In this document: positions 36,534 through 45,006 of the stretch, piece after piece
Layout of the letters: the number at the start of each line of letters is the position of its first letter
How positions within the stretch are numbered: position 1 is the stretch's first letter
Assembly: GCA_963843315.1 (NCBI GenBank)
Contig: CAWJJU010000002.1
Location: 558,001-622,000, forward strand
Source of the DNA: JAWVFM01 sp963843315
Lineage (GTDB): Bacteria > Actinomycetota > Thermoleophilia > Solirubrobacterales > 70-9
Reading direction: 5' to 3'
DNA: 64,000 nt
Made by a program: the position numbers and the translations under genes
Notes under the pieces: generated by a model
What the model was told of the DNA's origin: nothing
Database searches by the model: none
The model's input: the letters and a program-made list of their open reading frames with translations, nothing else

Positions 36534-36866
36534 TCAGTCGACGACCAGGTGGGTGAAGACCCAGTAGACGAACGCCAGGCCGATGGCGGCCGTCACCAGG
36601 CCTGATGCCACCGCCCAGCCCGGGATCACCTTCGGGTCATCGCCAACCAGGCGCCGGCTGACGTAGATGCTGAGCAGGGCAGCCGCGAGGACGGAGCCGA
36701 AAATCGCGCCCATCGCCCAGCTGCCCGGCTGAGCGAGGACCAAGAACGCCGCGAGGATCGCGAACGCGGTCGCCAGCGCGCCCACCGGCAGGGTGAACAG
36801 CAGCACGACGATCCGAGCGGGCCGGGAGAGCCGGCGCGCAGCGTCTGGATCGCTCTTCATCGACAT
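36534..36866 (-). CDS. small three-TM membrane protein, unknown
   Basis: The 110-residue protein has three hydrophobic helices (IVVLLFTLPVGALATAFAIL; GAIFGSVLAAALLSIYV; VASGLVTAAIGLAFVYWVF) and a short basic N-terminus. No motif is recognised. It starts at ATG 36866 (MSMKSD) with a second ATG 6 bases later. It is divergent from the biotin carboxylase gene, 93 bases apart. Confidence 0.65.
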   Translation of the reverse strand: MSMKSDPDAARRLSRPARIVVLLFTLPVGALATAFAILAAFLVLAQPGSWAMGAIFGSVLAAALLSIYVSRRLVGDDPKVIPGWAVASGLVTAAIGLAFVYWVFTHLVVD

Positions 36867-36945
36867 TGCCTACACCAACCCCGGCAACGCGTTTCCGGCC
36901 CCGCAAGGGGCTCCGGCGGCGCCGCGAGCCCGCCCCCCGGACACA

Positions 36946-36951
36946 TACACT
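36946..36951 (+). promoter_or_regulatory. -10 box (TACACT) for the biotin carboxylase gene
   Basis: TACACT ends 8 bases before the GTG at 36960 with no Shine-Dalgarno in between. This matches the spacing seen before purA and the cytochrome gene. Confidence 0.45.
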
Positions 36952-36959
36952 CCGCCGCC

Positions 36960-38732
36960 GTGTTTCAGAAGGTCCTGATCGCCAACCGCGGCGAGATCGC
37001 GATCCGCGTCGCCCGCACGCTGCGGGAGATGGGCATCGGCTCCGTCGCCGTCTACTCCGAGGCAGATCGCGACACGCCCGCCGTGCGCTTCGCCGACGAG
37101 GCGTTCCTGCTGGGCCCGGCGACGCCCGCCGAGAGCTACCTCAACATCGAGAAGATCATCGAGGTCGCCAACGAGTCCGGGGCCGAGGCAATCCATCCCG
37201 GGTACGGCTTCCTCGCCGAGAACGCGGCGTTCGCCCAGGCGTGCGACGACGCCGGGATCGTCTGGATCGGCCCGCCGCCGAGCGCGATCGAGGCGATGGG
37301 CTCCAAGACCAAGGCCCGCGAGCTGATGCAGGATGCGGGCGTGCCGATCGTCCCCGGCGCCACCGAGCCCTCGCCCGACGTCGCGGCGGCGAAGAAGGCA
37401 GCCAAGGAGATCGGCTACCCGATTGCCTGCAAGGCGGCCGGCGGGGGCGGTGGCAAGGGCTTTCGCGTCGCGCAGACGGCCGACGACCTCGAGGAGGCCT
37501 TCGAGGGCGCCGCCCGCGAGGGCGAGAAGTTCTTCTCCGACCCCACCGTCTACCTCGAGCGCTACCTCGACGACCCCCGTCATGTCGAGGTCCAGATCCT
37601 CGCCGACTCCCACGGCAACGTCATCCACCTCGGCGAACGCGACTGCTCGATCCAGCGCCGCCACCAGAAGCTGATCGAGGAGGCCCCCGGCCCGCACGTG
37701 GACGAGGAGATGCGCGCACGCATCGGCCGCATCGCCAAGGAGGCGGCGCGCGCGGTGGACTACCGCAGCGCCGGGACGATCGAGGGCATGCAGGTGGGCG
37801 ACGAGTACTTCTTCCTCGAGATGAACACCCGCATCCAGGTCGAGCATTGCGTGACCGAGATGGTCACCGGCGTCGACATCGTCCGCGAACAGGTGCTGAT
37901 CGCCGCCGGCGAGGAGCTCTCGATCTTCCAGGAGCAGGTGGAGGTCCGCGGGCACGCCATCGAGTGCCGGATCAACGCCGAGGCGGCCCACAAGAACTTC
38001 GCACCCGCGCCGGGCAAGATCGAGAGCTACATCGAGCCCGCGGGCCCGGGGGTCCGCGTCGACTCGGGCCTCGAGGCGGGCTCGGAGGTGACGCCGCTGT
38101 ACGACCCGATGGTCGCCAAATTGATCGTCTGGGACGTCGATCGCGAGAAGGCGACGCGCCGCATGCTGCGTGCCCTGGGCGAGTACCGGATCCAGCCCCT
38201 GACGACGCTCATCCCCTTCCACAAGGAGATCCTCTCCACGGAGCAATGGGCCAAGGCCGAGACCTGCCGGGACCTCACCGAGGACAAGAAGTGGCTGAAG
38301 GAGATCACCCCGCACACGCATGCCTCGCCGCCCCCTCCGGAGTCCTCCGAAGAGGAGGAGGCCGAGCTGGTCGAGCGCCAGTACACCGTGGAGGTCAACG
38401 GCCGCCACCACCGCGTGAGGGTGATCGGCGCCGCGCCCGCGGGCGGCGCCGCGGCCCCCGCGGGCGGCGCCAAGAAGCCCAAGCGCGAGCGCAAGGCCGG
38501 CGGTGGGTCGTCCGCGTCGAGCGAAGCGCTCGTCTCGCCGCTTCAGGGAACGGTGCTGAAGGTCGCCGTCGAGGAGGGCGACGAGGTCGCCGAGGGCGAC
38601 CTCGTCTGCGTCATCGAGGCGATGAAGATGGAGAACGAGATCACGGCGCACCGGTCCGGAAAGGTGACCTCGCTCCCAGCCGCACAGGGCGCCGCGGTCG
38701 CCGCCGGCGACCTCCTCGCGAAGATCGAATAG
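36960..38732 (+). CDS. acyl-CoA carboxylase alpha subunit (biotin carboxylase + BCCP)
   Basis: The 590-residue protein begins with the biotin carboxylase domain (KVLIANRGEIAIRVARTL, HPGYGFLAEN, the ATP loop KAAGGGGGKGF, ERDCSIQRRHQK, FLEMNTRIQVEH). After a Pro/Glu/Ala linker it ends with a biotinyl domain whose EAMKMEN carries Lys556. It carboxylates its own biotin for transfer to acetyl- or propionyl-CoA by a beta subunit that is not in the window. Size and fusion fit AccA-type actinobacterial subunits. GTG start, probably leaderless. The DUF2804 gene follows after 3 bases. Confidence 0.93.
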   Translation: MFQKVLIANRGEIAIRVARTLREMGIGSVAVYSEADRDTPAVRFADEAFLLGPATPAESYLNIEKIIEVANESGAEAIHPGYGFLAENAAFAQACDDAGIVWIGPPPSAIEAMGSKTKARELMQDAGVPIVPGATEPSPDVAAAKKAAKEIGYPIACKAAGGGGGKGFRVAQTADDLEEAFEGAAREGEKFFSDPTVYLERYLDDPRHVEVQILADSHGNVIHLGERDCSIQRRHQKLIEEAPGPHVDEEMRARIGRIAKEAARAVDYRSAGTIEGMQVGDEYFFLEMNTRIQVEHCVTEMVTGVDIVREQVLIAAGEELSIFQEQVEVRGHAIECRINAEAAHKNFAPAPGKIESYIEPAGPGVRVDSGLEAGSEVTPLYDPMVAKLIVWDVDREKATRRMLRALGEYRIQPLTTLIPFHKEILSTEQWAKAETCRDLTEDKKWLKEITPHTHASPPPPESSEEEEAELVERQYTVEVNGRHHRVRVIGAAPAGGAAAPAGGAKKPKRERKAGGGSSASSEALVSPLQGTVLKVAVEEGDEVAEGDLVCVIEAMKMENEITAHRSGKVTSLPAAQGAAVAAGDLLAKIE

Positions 38733-38735
38733 CCG

Positions 38736-39512
38736 GTGCGAAAGCGCTGGCGCTACGTCGCGGCGTTCTCGGACGAGCTCATGCTCTGCGCCGCGCGGGT
38801 GCAGGTGGGGGCGATGGGGCAGACCTTCTTCGCGCTCCTGGACCGCCCGAGCGGCCGGCTCATCGAGCGCACGCGGGTGCGGATGCCCGGGGCTGCCGGC
38901 GAGGTGCGGCTGCCCGATCCCGGAGGAGCGGTCAGGGCATTCGAGGTGGTCGTCGACTCGAAATCGCTGAAGGGGCGGTTGGAGGTGGGCCTCGGCGCGC
39001 CCTGGGAGGCCCGATGCCGGAATGGCGGCAATGAAGTTTGGACTCGCAAGCAGGCGGGGGTGGCAGTGCGGGGCGAGTTGCGCTCCCCGGATGGACGGTC
39101 GTGGCGGGTGGACGCCCTCGGCGTGATCGACGAGACCGACGGCCGTCATCCCCGGCACACGGTCTGGAACTGGTCGGCGGGAGTGGGAATGAGCACCGAG
39201 GGACGCGCGGTCGGCTGGAACCTGGTCGAGGGCGTCAACGATCCCGAGACGGGCTCCGAGCGCGCGGTCTGGCTCGACGGCGAGCCCCGCGAGGCCCCGC
39301 CATGCCGCTTCGACGGGCTCGACGCCATCGGCTTCGCCGACGGGTCGCGCCTGGGCTTCACGGCGGAGGCCGAGCGCAGCCGCGCCGAGAACAAGCTCCT
39401 GGTCCGCTACTCCTACCGCCAGCCCTTCGGCACCTTCGCCGGCACCCTGCCGGGGGGCATCGAGCTGGCGAGCGGCACGGGAGTGATGGAGCACCACGAC
39501 GCCGTCTGGTGA
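38736..39512 (+). CDS. DUF2804-like protein
   Basis: The 258-residue soluble beta-rich protein has RHTVWNWSAGVGM, GWNLVEGVNDPETGSERAVW and the C-terminal GTGVMEHHDAVW. These agree by pattern with DUF2804, which is usually somewhat longer at the N-terminus. The family resembles lipocalin-like or calycin folds and is of unknown role. GTG start, 3 bases after the carboxylase stop, so probably in its operon. A long-armed hairpin follows the stop. Confidence 0.65.
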   Translation: MRKRWRYVAAFSDELMLCAARVQVGAMGQTFFALLDRPSGRLIERTRVRMPGAAGEVRLPDPGGAVRAFEVVVDSKSLKGRLEVGLGAPWEARCRNGGNEVWTRKQAGVAVRGELRSPDGRSWRVDALGVIDETDGRHPRHTVWNWSAGVGMSTEGRAVGWNLVEGVNDPETGSERAVWLDGEPREAPPCRFDGLDAIGFADGSRLGFTAEAERSRAENKLLVRYSYRQPFGTFAGTLPGGIELASGTGVMEHHDAVW

Positions 39513-39529
39513 CCCCCCACACGTCCCGC

Positions 39530-39572
39530 CATGGACGCGAAACGCTACCCATGTCCGCGTTTCTCGTCCATG
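39530..39572 (+). terminator. long-armed hairpin at a convergent gene junction
   Basis: Sixteen-base arms (CATGGACGCGAAACGC and GCGTTTCTCGTCCATG) pair with one mismatch around an 11-base loop. It lies between the stops of the DUF2804 gene and the TadE-like gene. It has the same design and position as the 50-bp hairpin elements but a different sequence. Confidence 0.6.
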
Positions 39573-39589
39573 AAAGCGCGCCCCGACCT

Positions 39590-40240
39590 TCAGCCGGGAA
39601 GCTCGGGATAAACGCTCCGCACGAGCCCAAGCCAAGGCGGCTGTTCTCTCGCTGAAAACGGATACGAGTCGCGCCCAGGCAACGTCTCGAGCGGAACGAG
39701 GATCGGTATGTCGGAGTCGAGCAGAGGCGTCGAGGCGTAGCGCTCGACCTCGGCCGAGCCGATCCTCCGGGTGACCCGCGACCACCCGAGCCCGGGGCGG
39801 TAGAGCCAGTAGTCGATCTCGGCAGCGCCGCCCGCCCTGCGGCGGTCGGTCACCGAGACGAACGCGGTCATCCGCCGGTTGGAGGCTGTCAGACCCGGCC
39901 TGGACCCCGGAACCGCGCAGGTCTCGTGGCGGCAGTAGCGGAAGTCGACCGGCGCGACGCGCAGTCCGTCGGGCGCCCGGACGGCGACGGGAGCCGGCGC
40001 CAGCGCGCGGACCGCACCGGCGAGCGCGCGCCCGTAGGCCAGGGTAAGCGGGTCGCGCCAGCAGGGCCCGGGCTCGGCCGGGGCGCAGCGCAGGCGCCGG
40101 GCGAGCGTCTCGTCGAGCGAGCGCGCGGCGTCGCCGGGCGGCGCGGAGGCGAACTGGGCGATCAGTCCCGCGAGGATCGCGGCGAGCAGCAGCGAGAGCC
40201 CCAGGGACTCCACGGATGCGCTGCCCCGGTCACGATGCAC
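39590..40240 (-). CDS. TadE-like secreted protein
   Basis: The 216-residue protein begins RDRGSASVESLGLSLLLAAILAGLIAQFA, a short positive end followed by the GS-ASVE motif and hydrophobic helix typical of TadE/TadG pilin-like pseudopilins (Glu at the mature position +5 region). The rest is an extracytoplasmic domain with two or more Cys (RCAPAEPGPC, YCRHETCAVPG) that may form disulfides. No tad secretion genes are in the window, so it is an orphan here. Confidence 0.55.
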   Translation of the reverse strand: MHRDRGSASVESLGLSLLLAAILAGLIAQFASAPPGDAARSLDETLARRLRCAPAEPGPCWRDPLTLAYGRALAGAVRALAPAPVAVRAPDGLRVAPVDFRYCRHETCAVPGSRPGLTASNRRMTAFVSVTDRRRAGGAAEIDYWLYRPGLGWSRVTRRIGSAEVERYASTPLLDSDIPILVPLETLPGRDSYPFSAREQPPWLGLVRSVYPELPG

Positions 40241-40285
40241 GCGCCGAAGCTAGGCGGGCGGCTTCGACGGGTGGCGCGCTGAATG

Positions 40286-40555
40286 CTAGGAAAGGCCCTC
40301 GCGGGCCTCGCGCACGAGGGTCACGGCCTCCGGAAAGACGATCCTGATCGCGTCGCGAACCTGCACGGCCTGCTCGTCGCTGCCGCCGGCGAGGTCGAGG
40401 CGGTTGATCGCCGCGACGGTCATGTCCACGGCGAGCTTGATCGCGTTGTCAGCCCAGGCGACCTTCTGCGCGCCCTGCATCTGCTCGGCCATCTCGCTGA
40501 GACGCTCCCGGAGCTCATCGGGATCGCCGAAGAGGTTGAACTCGGAACCTTCCAT
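40286..40555 (-). CDS. small conserved helical protein, unknown
   Basis: The 89-residue acidic protein (start MEGSEFNLFGDPDELRERLS) is mostly helix, without Cys or membrane segments. TATGAT lies 7 bases before ATG 40555, so this start is preferred over one 12 bases upstream. Nothing identifies its function. It is divergent from the SDR gene. Confidence 0.55.
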   Translation of the reverse strand: MEGSEFNLFGDPDELRERLSEMAEQMQGAQKVAWADNAIKLAVDMTVAAINRLDLAGGSDEQAVQVRDAIRIVFPEAVTLVREAREGLS

Positions 40556-40562
40556 GGCACCG

Positions 40563-40568
40563 ATCATA
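40563..40568 (-). promoter_or_regulatory. -10 box (TATGAT) for the 40286-40555 gene
   Basis: On the minus strand TATGAT ends 7 bases before the ATG at 40555, a leaderless arrangement. It overlaps an alternative upstream ATG, which argues against that start. Confidence 0.45.
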
Positions 40569-40631
40569 GGGAGGTGCGCGCCTCGGCCCCCAAACCTCGT
40601 GGCGCCGCTTTCGGCTAGCCTGCGCGCCCCG

Positions 40632-41438
40632 ATGGCGCTTCCCCCGCCCAGCGAATCGACTGCGGCGCTTGTCACGGGCGCGTCGTCCGGCATCGGCGCC
40701 GCCCTCGCTCGCGAGCTGGCCGGCCGCGGCTACGCCACCATCCTGTCCGCCCGGCGCGAGGATCAGCTCCGCGCGCTCGCCGGCGAGATCTCGGCCGACC
40801 ATGGGACCCGCTCGGAGGTGGTCGTCGCCGACCTCGCCACCGACGCCGGCCTCAAGAAGCTCACCGACGCGGTCGACGGCCTGGGCCTGAACGTCGAGAT
40901 CCTGATCAACAACGCGGGCTTCGGCGGCTTCGGCCAGGCGCACGAGACCAGCCCCGAGCGCCAGTCGCGCATGGTCCGCCTCAACTGCGAGACGCTCGTG
41001 CACCTTCAGGCGCTCTACACAGCGAAAATGGCGGAGCGCGGTCGAGGCGCGGTGCTGAACCTGGCCTCCACGGCGAGCTTTCAGCCGCTGCCCGGCTCGG
41101 CGACCTACGCTGCCTCCAAGGCCTTCGTGCTGAGCCTCAGCGAGGCCACCCACGCCGAGCTGAGCACCGCCGGCGTCACCGTGACCGCGCTGTGCCCCGG
41201 CCCAGTCCATACCGAGTTCGGCGAGGTCGCCGGCGCCGGCAGCGCCGAGGAGCGCCTGCCCGAGCCGTTCTGGCTCGACGCGGACGAGGTCGCGAGCCAG
41301 GCCATCGCGGGCATGGGCAAGGGCAAGCGCGTGATCGTCCCGGGGCTGCTGAACCGCGCCGGCGCCCTCGGCGGGCACCACATGCCCCGTGCGCTGATGC
41401 TGCCGATCATGGGCCGCGCCGCCCGGAGGATCTTCTAG
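40632..41438 (+). CDS. short-chain dehydrogenase/reductase
   Basis: The 268-residue classical SDR shows the cofactor motif TGASSGIGAALARELA, NNAGFGG, the catalytic Ser (NLASTASF) and YAASK (Tyr and Lys), followed by CPGPVHTEF. An Arg after the first strand (SARREDQ) favours NADP(H). The substrate is unknown. TAGCCT ends 10 bases before the ATG as a possible -10. The next gene begins on the base after its stop. Confidence 0.9.
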   Translation: MALPPPSESTAALVTGASSGIGAALARELAGRGYATILSARREDQLRALAGEISADHGTRSEVVVADLATDAGLKKLTDAVDGLGLNVEILINNAGFGGFGQAHETSPERQSRMVRLNCETLVHLQALYTAKMAERGRGAVLNLASTASFQPLPGSATYAASKAFVLSLSEATHAELSTAGVTVTALCPGPVHTEFGEVAGAGSAEERLPEPFWLDADEVASQAIAGMGKGKRVIVPGLLNRAGALGGHHMPRALMLPIMGRAARRIF

Positions 41439-42494
41439 GTGAGCCCCACCCAGGTCCTCGAGCGCGAGCGGCGATGGGCGCAACCCGTCGCGATCCTTGG
41501 CTTCCTCTCCGCGCTGCTTCTGATCACGGGCGTGGTCGTGCGCCAGCTCATCCCGGCGAAGGACAACGCCTCCGATCAGATCATCGAGTTCGCGCACCAC
41601 GGCAACGCGCTCGGCCTCTCGTCGATCCTGATGGCCCTCGGCTTCCTCGCCGCCGCCGCCCCGTTCACGTATCTCTTCCTCGCCTCGGCGGCGCGAAACC
41701 CCCGCGTTCGCCGCGGGCTGGTCTTCCTCTGCGTGCTCGGCCCGCTGCTGTTCGGCGTGCGACTGGTGATGGCGAGCTACGCGCTGAAGGACGCCGGCGA
41801 GAAGTTCATCGTCGAGGCGCCGAGCGAGCCCAAGCCCAAGCACGACCTGGCCACGCTCAAGAAGGCGATCAGCTCCCATCCGGACACGCTGAACCAGGTC
41901 TCGCTCTACAACACCGACACCCCGGGCAACGTGGCCGAGGTGGAGCTCGACGACGGCACCTTCTACACCGTGTCGTTCCCCGCGAGCGCCGAGGCGGACC
42001 TGCAGGACAGCCTCGACAAGGCCGGCGTCGACAACAGCGAGGACTCCTCGGGGAAGGCGGGCGACGCCTTCGCGACCCATCTCGCGGTCAATTCCTCCGG
42101 CTTCAAGGCGGCCGGCGCCCTGGCGCTGCCCGCCGGGCTGGCGATGATCTTCGCCATCGTCTATCCGGCGCTGCAGGCATTCCGCGTCGGGCTGATCAGC
42201 CGCATGTACAGCACGATCGGGGCGATCGTGGGCGCCTCGCTGATCATCCTGCCGCAGGCGCCCCTCCTGATCGGGCTGTGGCTCGTGTACTTCTCGCTGC
42301 TCCTGCTCGACCGCCTCCCAGGCGAGCGTCCGGCCGCCTGGTCGACGGGCACGGCGGTGCCGTGGCCGCGTCCCGGAGAGCCGCCGCCCGACGCGCCCGT
42401 CGAGGGCACGGCGCGCGAGATCGACCCGGATCAGCCCGCCGCCAACGCGCCGCGCCAGCGCGGCGAGCGCCGCAAGCGCAAGCGCCGCGGCTAG
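41439..42494 (+). CDS. multi-spanning membrane protein, unknown
   Basis: The 351-residue protein has about six hydrophobic helices: two or three in the first 120 residues, then a soluble insert of about 110 residues (EAPSEPKPKHDLATLKKAIS, ELDDGTFYTVSFPASAEAD), then more helices and a Pro/Arg/Lys-rich cytosolic tail ending in RRKRKRRG. No family is recognised. GTG start directly abuts the SDR stop, so the two are coupled. It overlaps the stop of the cupredoxin gene by 4 bases. Confidence 0.65.
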   Translation: MSPTQVLERERRWAQPVAILGFLSALLLITGVVVRQLIPAKDNASDQIIEFAHHGNALGLSSILMALGFLAAAAPFTYLFLASAARNPRVRRGLVFLCVLGPLLFGVRLVMASYALKDAGEKFIVEAPSEPKPKHDLATLKKAISSHPDTLNQVSLYNTDTPGNVAEVELDDGTFYTVSFPASAEADLQDSLDKAGVDNSEDSSGKAGDAFATHLAVNSSGFKAAGALALPAGLAMIFAIVYPALQAFRVGLISRMYSTIGAIVGASLIILPQAPLLIGLWLVYFSLLLLDRLPGERPAAWSTGTAVPWPRPGEPPPDAPVEGTAREIDPDQPAANAPRQRGERRKRKRRG

Positions 42495-43273
42495 CGCCCG
42501 CCTTCCCAGGCGCGCCGCAGCGCCAGGCCGCCCGCGACGAGAAGGGCGCCGGCGAAGCCGAGCGCGAGGAGGTCCAGGCCGGTCTGCGGAAGTGTCGAGC
42601 TGGTGCCGGCCGCGGTCGGCGAGGTGCCTGCCGCGGACTCGGAGGTCGGGTCGGTCGGCGGAGTGGTCGGGACGTCCTGGGCCGGTGCCGCCGCTGTTCG
42701 GGTCCGGGCCGCCATTGCCGCCGCCGGCGGCGTCGCGGCCTGCACGGTGACCGTGCCCTTCATGAACGGGTGGACGGAGCAGATGTAGTTGAACGTCCCC
42801 GCCGAGGAGAACGTCTGCGTGAAGGACTTGCCCGGGGAGAGCGTCCCCGAGTCGAAGGAGTCGCCGGTGGCGGTGTGCGGAAGCTTGCCGTTGTTCGTCC
42901 AGGTGACCGAGTCGCCCGTGCTGATGGTGATCGAGCTGGGCGCGAAGGCGTAGGAGCTGGTGTTGGCGCCGTCGACGATCGACACCGAGCTGCCGCTCTT
43001 GCCGTGGGGCGGGGCGGACGTGTATGAGGCCGGGGCGGGCGCGCTGGTCACGGTCGGCGCCGTCGTGGTGGTCGAAGTGGTCGTCGTCGCCGGCGTGGTG
43101 GGGGTTGCGCCGGCGGTCGTCGTCGTGGTGCTCACGGCTCCCGGCGCTGGGATCGCCGGCGGGCCGCTCGGCTGCGGGTTCGCGGCGAGCAGCGAGGCCG
43201 GCACGGCCAGGCCGACCACCGCCAGCACGAGGAAGACGCTCACGAGCCAACCACGTCCTTGCGGAGACTCCAT
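42491..43273 (-). CDS. cupredoxin-domain protein with LPXTG-like wall-sorting tail
   Basis: The 260-residue protein has a signal peptide (GWLVSVFLVLAVVGLAVPASLLA), a Thr/Pro-rich spacer and a plastocyanin-like domain with type 1 copper ligands (His in GKLPHTA; Cys, His and Met in CSVHPFM). A second Thr/Pro/Ser linker leads to STLPQTG, a hydrophobic helix and RRAWEGGR. The tail looks like a sortase signal, so the copper protein may be fixed to the wall. No sortase is in the window. ATG 43273 gives a standard signal peptide. Confidence 0.8.
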   Translation of the reverse strand: MESPQGRGWLVSVFLVLAVVGLAVPASLLAANPQPSGPPAIPAPGAVSTTTTTAGATPTTPATTTTSTTTTAPTVTSAPAPASYTSAPPHGKSGSSVSIVDGANTSSYAFAPSSITISTGDSVTWTNNGKLPHTATGDSFDSGTLSPGKSFTQTFSSAGTFNYICSVHPFMKGTVTVQAATPPAAAMAARTRTAAAPAQDVPTTPPTDPTSESAAGTSPTAAGTSSTLPQTGLDLLALGFAGALLVAGGLALRRAWEGGR

Positions 43274-43358
43274 GCCCAGGACATACGCGGCGGGCGCGGA
43301 AAGGTTCAATCCGGGCAGGACGGCGCACCGCCCCGGCCGCGGCGGTTTCGAAGCGGGG

Positions 43359-44952
43359 CTAGCCCTTCGAGGCCGCGGCGATGCGCTTGCGGTGGGTGCG
43401 GATCTCGCTCATGATCCGCTCCAGGCGGGGCTCGGTGGTGGAGTCCACGTGGCTCATGGCAGCGGCGATCGCGGGATGCACTGCGGCGATGCGCTCATGC
43501 ATGGCCTGGGCGACCGCCCGGTAGGTGGGATGGCCCTCCCGGCCCGAGCGCAGCTCGCAGAGGTGCATCGCCTCCCGCGCGTTCAGGTCGAGCACGTAGC
43601 GGATCCGGTAGCCGAGGCAGAGCGCGTAGGGCGCGGCGTCGGGCATGCCGGAGGCCTCGAGGCGATCGAACTCTGCGTGCGAGAGCTCGAGCGCCCGCGA
43701 GTAGTCGTCGCCGCAGCCGGCCTCGCGGACCTCCTCGGGCACACCCGCTCCCAGATCCGGGCCCAGGCGCTGCCATTGGCAGGTCAGCATCCGGTGGCGC
43801 TGAAGGTCGCGGAAGCCGCCGTAGTCGGAGACGATCTCGAAGCGGTAGCGCACGCGCTCCCATCCCCGCCCGGGGCGATGGCGGCGGTTGGCGCGCTCGC
43901 CGACGAGCTCGGCGATCAGCTCGCCGCGCTCGATGGGATCGAGCGAGGCGACGCGCTCGGCGATGGCCGCCTCGCTGGCGCCGGAGCTCTCGTACAGGCT
44001 CGCCGCCAGCAGGTCGCCCTCGTCGCCGTCGACGCTCGTGAGCTCGACCGAGGGCGCGTCGGCGGGCTCGCGGGCGTCGAGGCCCAGGCGCGCTGCGACG
44101 GCCTGCGGTGGCCTCGCGGCGCTCCGCCATCCAGCTGATCCAGGCGCCGCCGCGCTCGGGGTTGTCGATGCGCGCGACGAAGCTGGGGATGATCTTCGCG
44201 AGCTCGGCGTGGATCATCTCGCCGTAGGCGCGGGCCTCCGGCAGGGGCGAGGCGAGCAGCCGCATCACGAGCTGCTCGTAGGCCTGGCCCGAGGCGAAGA
44301 TGCCCACGTGGCTGAGCGTCGCGGCGGGCAGCAGGCCGCGCAGCAGGTCGAGCGCCTTCGCGCGGATCGAGCTGCGCCATGCGCCCTCGGGCTCGGAGTC
44401 GCCTCGCGGCCAGCGCTCGGCGGCCCAGGCCTGAACTCGCTCCAGCGATGCGGAGTAGATGGTGAAGAGCTCGTCCATGACGCCGCGGAACTCGGGGCCA
44501 AGGCCGGCGTCGGAGTAGTAGCGGTAGCCCCCGCCGGGCATGGGCTGGTCGTAGGCGATGTAGCGGGTCGACTGCTCCAGGTAGGCGGCCAGGCGCCCGC
44601 GCTGCAGGACCTTTGTGAGCACGTTCGAGGCCCATTCGCAGGCGAGGTGCGCGCCGCCGACCTGGGCGATCGAATCGTCGCCGTAGCCGATGAAGACCCG
44701 CTCGTAGAGGCCCGCGGCCCGCTCGCCCTCCACGCCGTCGAGCGGGCGCCCGCCCTCCGGGATGTCGGCGGCGAACTCGTCGAGGAACAGGCGGCGCAGG
44801 CTGCCCCCGTAGCGCGAGTAGCGCGCGAAGAGCGCGCCCTTCACCGTCTCGGGCAGGTTCACGAGGCCGAAGACGGGGCCGTCGAGGTTGGTGAAGTGCC
44901 GGGCGAGAAGCTCTCTCTCGGCGGCGGTGAAGTCCTCGACGGGGTAACGCAT
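43359..44952 (-). CDS. two-domain ThyX-like protein, one frameshift
   Basis: About 530 residues in two ThyX-like halves. The first has FARYSRYGGSLRRLFLDEF and the motif region QRGRLAAYLEQSTRY (residues 117-131). The second has FEIVSDYGGFRDLQRHRMLTCQ and YRIRYVLDLNAREAMHL. Canonical ThyX uses RHRx7S. Here half one reads RGRx7S (His lost) and half two RHRx7R (Ser lost). A frameshift near 44105, in AERREATA, separates the frames; one surplus G explains it. Thymidylate synthesis from dUMP is therefore uncertain. It is downstream of the nuo-strand genes but separated from the decarboxylase by 54 bases. Confidence 0.72.
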
Positions 44953-45006
44953 TGGGCGAAGCACTCTAGCCCCGGCCGCCGACGGTCTGAGGGCCCTCGA
45001 AGCGCC

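Noticed and set aside
36870..39785. Very long open frame antisense to the biotin carboxylase and DUF2804 genes
   Set aside because: It mirrors the codon bias of the real genes on the other strand, is rich in Arg, Val, Gly and Asp without motifs, and the plus-strand proteins are clear family members.
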